A stretch of 64,000 nucleotides of DNA. Origin: Apteryx mantelli. Taxonomy: Eukaryota > Chordata > Aves > Apterygiformes > Apterygidae. Under the pieces are notes generated by a model. It saw only the letters and a program-made list of their open reading frames with translations. It did no database searches and was not told the DNA's origin. Position numbers and translations under genes: made by a program. Position 1 is the first letter of the stretch, and every line of letters begins with the position of its first letter. The stretch is from NCBI RefSeq assembly GCF_036417845.1, contig NC_089981.1, positions 77,913,268 through 77,977,267 on the forward strand. The letters are read 5' to 3'. Below, in pieces: positions 60,200 to 64,000 of this stretch.

Positions 60200-60860
60200 G
60201 CGTGTTTGGCGGGTGAGAGCCGCCGGGGCCCCTCCAAGCCACAGGCCGCCGCTGGCCGCACCGTGGCATTCGGGACTCGTGCAAGCGCTCGCTCGCCCGC
60301 CCGCCGCAGCTGCTGTCTGCTGCTTTTCGGTGCAACGCGCTGCGCCGGCTATTCGAGCCCCATCAGCATCCTGCTCGCTGAGCTCTCGCCTAGGCTGTGC
60401 CCCATCCGCGTCCTCTCTGCGGCAGATATATTTGCTTGCTGTAAGGAGCCATCTAGTGAGGGTTTACTGCACAGAAAATCAAACTAACCGTTTCTTCAGT
60501 GTTTTGGGGCAATACCGTAAGAAAACGCGAAAATGTGTTATTCCCCCCCCCCCCCCCCCCCGGCAGGTGCCCGTGCTGTACCCCAGCTGCAGCTGGAGCA
60601 GGCAGGTCCAGCGGGCCGGGCCGTGCTGCGCTGGGCGCTTCTCCCTCCGGCCATGCTCTTCCGTGCCCGGCAGCAGTGAAAGGCCTTAGCGCTACGTCCC
60701 GCTTTAGCTCGCGGGCGACTGAAGAACGGAGACATCTGATGAAGCGCCCCGGCCACGCAAGCAGTTGTGGCTTAGCGGGAACTTAGCTCGATTTGCGACG
60801 GGCCGAGCCGGGGCCTCGGTCGGCAGGCAGAGGCAGGGAGCAGCGTGCAAGCGGTGGCCA
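60200..60860. other. orphan CpG-rich segment interrupted by poly(C)
   Basis: CpG-rich blocks at about 60200-60420 and 60570-60860 flank an AT-richer centre and a C19 run. Overlapping openings of 158 and 176 codons in different frames do not resemble known proteins. Confidence 0.38.
60543..60561. repeat. C19 homopolymer
   Basis: Nineteen uninterrupted C residues. Such runs are rare, can form i-motif or G-quadruplex structures, and are prone to length error in assemblies. Confidence 0.95.
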
Positions 60861-61239
60861 CCTTTTGGCTTGCCTGATTTTGTCTTGATCTTTGAAGATC
60901 AACGAACTTCAGCGGCATGAAAACGCAGGCTTAGCGCTGAGAGCATCAGTGCATTACGGAAAAGGAAAGTTATTGCTCCTGGAGCATCAAAAGCACGGCT
61001 ACACTGCAGACCTATGTTCTCCTTCTGCGATGCTCCTGCAGAGCATTGCAGAAGGTGCTGCACACACCGAGGCAAATATTAAGCACTCAAGTGAGCCAGG
61101 AGCATGAGGGCTTTTCTACAAGCTAGAAGGCAGATTTTGCATTGGCCTCTGAGGCCGTATGCAGCTGCACAGAGGGAGGGGTGTAGCGGCAGCATCACTC
61201 GTTTCGGTTGTCTTCAAGACTGAAGTGGTTTCCCAGATA

Positions 61240-61680
61240 AACCCGAGCAGCCCCAGGCAGCAGGTCCGCGTCGGGGGGTGCCCGGGGTGCTCCCCGGCAG
61301 GCGGCGTCCCAGCGGCTCCAGCGCATCCCCGGCGGAGCCGCTGCCGCTGCCTCCTCCTCCTCCTCCTCCTCCTCCTCCTCCTCCGGCCCCTTGCAGCCTC
61401 CTGGGGTGGGAGTTTGCGAGGGGGCGAGAGCGCGGCATGGCTGAGAGCAGCCCCACGCTGCGCTGGCGCTGGTGCCCTTCTCCCCATCTCCTGCCTGGTG
61501 TTTCCAGCGCGATTTTCCGTCCCCAGACAGCTCCGCTCGGGGCTCTCCGGCCCGGCCGCAGCCAAATCCCCCCGGAGCCAGCCCGTTCCCGAGGGGGGAG
61601 GCCCCGGCATGAGGGTCCTCCACGGGGCTGAGAAAAAATGGCTGGCACGCGGGAAAACGCTCCGCGATGTCTGACGTGGT
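61240..61680. other. orphan CpG-rich segment with (CTC)11
   Basis: Openings on both strands (61116-61802 minus, 61159-61674 plus) read the CTC/GAG repeat as poly-Arg, poly-Glu, poly-Gly, poly-Leu or poly-Pro, depending on strand and frame. This shows that their length is compositional. No gene was recognised. Confidence 0.4.
61351..61384. repeat. (CTC)11 microsatellite
   Basis: Thirty-four bases of uninterrupted CTC repeat. Confidence 0.95.
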
Positions 61681-63022
61681 AATGCACAATAAACAGGACA
61701 GGAATTTTTCATAGCTACGACACATGTCAGGATAGGGAAAGTAATCCAACTTTTATAAACAAGCCTTTTTTCTGCAGAACCCAGACACTGTTTCGTGCAC
61801 AAGGCAAGGCTGTGAATTATGAATGTCTGTCATTTTACAGTAACTATTCCTTGCCATTTTTTTTTTGAAAATGCAAATAATGAAAAATATTCTTTTTTTG
61901 CAGGGACAAAAATCCGCATTCTTAGTAGGTGGAAAGTATTTGACTACATCAAAGATTAATAGGCTTAATGTAATAGCTGAAACTGAAATTTAAAAAGCAA
62001 ACAAACCGAGCAGTGCGGAATGGATTTGTAATAATGACTTCATTACGGATTTTAAAAAGTTTGCTTTATCCTTGCAGTTTGTTGTCAGAAAGAATTGGCT
62101 GAATTCAGTCAAAATGGTTTGTTCTTTGTCTGGCTGTGGTCACCATAGCTACCATTTCAATCTGTTAACATATGTGGTATTATTTTGTTCCTTTCTCTTA
62201 ACCTCTTTATTCACAGATGCTGTCAAGATTTTCCTTTGTACGTATCTGATCTGTTAGTGCCAGATTTGGCTCTGTGCCTTTCCAAATGAGAGACGCTATG
62301 ATGAGGACTAGCTGGTTGCACACTCAGTACAGTAATGGAGATGGTATGAGAAGCCGGGGTGGGACCGGCTCCTGCTCTGCTGCCGTGGGGATCTGCTGAG
62401 AAATACCTGCGGAAGTGGTTATCAGAGGTGCATCTTTTTCGGGAGCGGTAGGTATTCGTTGAATGTGCTGTGCCAGATCCTCAGCTGCTGCAAATCGGTA
62501 TAAATGCATTAATTTTAGTGAAGCTGTTGTGCCTGCTGATGGTCAGGCCTTTGATGTTGCTCGTTACACAGGTTTTTGGGGAAGGAGCCAAGAGATGAAG
62601 GGAGGCACAGTTAATACATTTGAATAAATAAGCAATAACATTTTATAGCCTCTATTCTCTTGCTTTTTCCAGCTTTAGAGTAGGTTCAGGTTGCCACTGA
62701 GGTTGGACATGTATCCACTCTGTACAGTGTGGGTGACTGGAATATTTAGTGGATATCAGATTATTCACATTTCACATTTTAATTGGTACTGAATGGAAAA
62801 AAAAAAAAGTAGTTTCTTCTACTGCTGAATATGAAAATGATTAAGACAACTTAGTTTTCTTTTCCAGCAGTGAAATGGGCAGGTAAATGTATCGATGTGA
62901 GTATGTATGTGGCATGGTTTGTAGTGGGGAGGCCATAAGAGAATTCAAACAGTCTGGAAAATACACTGTTCTCCTTCACAGCAAAGCTCTCACAGTAGAG
63001 AATAAAGTTATGGTGAGCCTGT

Positions 63023-63055
<33 letters not shown>

Positions 63056-64000
63056 AAAGCCTTTGTTTAAAGCTCTGTGGGTTTGATTTTCAGAGCTGCC
63101 GAGCACCCCGCACTCCTATTTCTTTTAACTGGAAATGTAGGTGTTCAGTGTTTCTGGCAGCCGGGGCCCTCTCCTAATGCCTGCAGAGAGTAGCTGGAGA
63201 AAGTGTGAGGAACATTATTGTAATGAGGGGATAATTCCGTCTCTCCTCCTGCCTTTCAGAGTAGATGAAAGAGTGCCTGGGAGTCATGTTGTACGCACTG
63301 AAAAAGGGGATTCTGCTGTACTGGTTCTGGCTCCCCAGGGGCGGGGGTGCTCTCCGATCACAACCCACACTAAGTCACATCTGCATTCCCAGTATAAGGC
63401 CCATTTTTAAGGACTCCTAGTTCGGCTATAAAAATTCACTTAGCATGCATGAATAGAAACCAAATTGACAAGATAGACCATAACCACTCTGAAAGGGCCA
63501 TTAGTTCCTCTCATATGAAAAATCTACGTTTTAAAAAAGCGAGTATTGTTCAAATTTACACAATGGGCTGTAAAGTTCCTTCTGAAGCATTACAGCCTAT
63601 CTGGAAAAAATCACTATTGGTACCTACCACAGGCACAGCAACAGCAGGGGGCAGATCCGTGTTCCTGGATATTAGCCTGATATTAATCCAGAGCCTTCCC
63701 GTGTCTCTGAGCGGGTCTGGAGCAGTGAAAACTCCAGATTCACACCGGTGTCAGTGAGAAGGGGCAGACCACGGTGTAAAGACCTGGTCTGAGGAGCGAG
63801 AAACATGAGTCCCAGCGGCGCGGCGGCTGTGCGAGGGCACCGGCAGGCAGAGCCGCAAACGCAATGTCCATGGAGAAACGTCATCCGTCGCCTGTGCTCA
63901 GCGCTATCGGGGAGGGCATGGGAAGCGTGACTGCGTTTGGACCTTGCGGTGTGCAATAAGGGAAAAGCCCGGTGCTGATGGGAATGCAGCTGTTGTGTTT
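61681..64000. other. gene-free AT-rich stretch
   Basis: No exon was recognised. The canonical octamer ATGCAAAT at 61871-61878 lies in an AT-rich block (61800-62260) of candidate conserved texture. An A12 run is at 62797-62808. The last 250 bases become CpG-richer. Confidence 0.4.
63024..63052. repeat. T29 homopolymer
   Basis: Twenty-nine T are followed directly by AATAAA (63053-63058). No retroelement body was recognised on either side. Confidence 0.93.

Noticed and set aside
61116-61802. 228-codon minus and 171-codon plus openings
   Set aside because: The (CTC)11 repeat and high GC keep all frames open. Poly-Arg, poly-Glu and poly-Leu segments are artefacts.
16600-64000. RCOR1 first exon in one of the CpG islands
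   Set aside because: No Ala/Ser-rich N-terminus or ELM2/SANT coding sequence was seen in any frame of the CpG-rich segments.
1-64000. CRISPR arrays, operons, phage or integrative elements
   Set aside because: No regularly spaced direct repeats, ribosome-binding-site-preceded gene clusters or prokaryotic genes are present. The window is vertebrate nuclear DNA.

Overview
The window is vertebrate nuclear DNA, most likely avian. The evidence is a 5'-truncated CR1 LINE at about 2355-3091 with the ATTCTGTG-type 3' end, a degraded older CR1-like tail near 9470-9565, very few other interspersed repeats, and a strong alternation of CpG-rich and AT-rich segments. A crocodilian or turtle source is not formally excluded. 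No bacterial-type operons, CRISPR arrays or plasmid features are present. Almost every open frame over 60 codons is a chance opening in GC-rich or simple-repeat DNA.

Only one protein-coding gene can be defended: ANKRD9 on the minus strand. Its coding part is a single exon (14316-15194, 292 codons). The protein carries degenerate ankyrin repeats and a C-terminal SOCS-box-like module (BC-box-like PSL plus a CUL5-type LPLP). Upstream I infer a short intron (15265-15557) and a non-coding first exon. That exon holds a pure (CGG)15 tract and sits under a promoter with a TATA-like box, two inverted CCAAT boxes and a CRE-like site, all in one CpG island. The first AUG of the inferred spliced mRNA is not the ANKRD9 start: it opens a 101-codon overlapping frame in weak context. 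A G-rich minisatellite (about 16020-16615) directly flanks the promoter.

The only clear RNA gene is tRNA-Gly(TCC) at 2269-2340. It has intact A and B boxes and a T5 Pol III terminator, and it directly abuts the CR1 element in the same orientation.

From memory of the human map, ANKRD9 lies on 14q32 between TECPR2 (convergent) and RCOR1. I found no exon of either gene here. The left 14 kb would be TECPR2-side flank and the right 48 kb RCOR1-side gene desert. The desert contains about ten CpG-rich islands without a recognisable gene (notably 24305-25110, 41090-42120, 49080-49860, 50930-51390, 52150-52770, 60200-61680), AT-rich islands that look like candidate conserved non-coding elements, and simple repeats. 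The most suggestive unexplained locus is a perfect 18-bp tandem duplication carrying two TATAAATAG boxes at 24258-24293, on the edge of a CpG island. I saw no convincing new multi-gene system.
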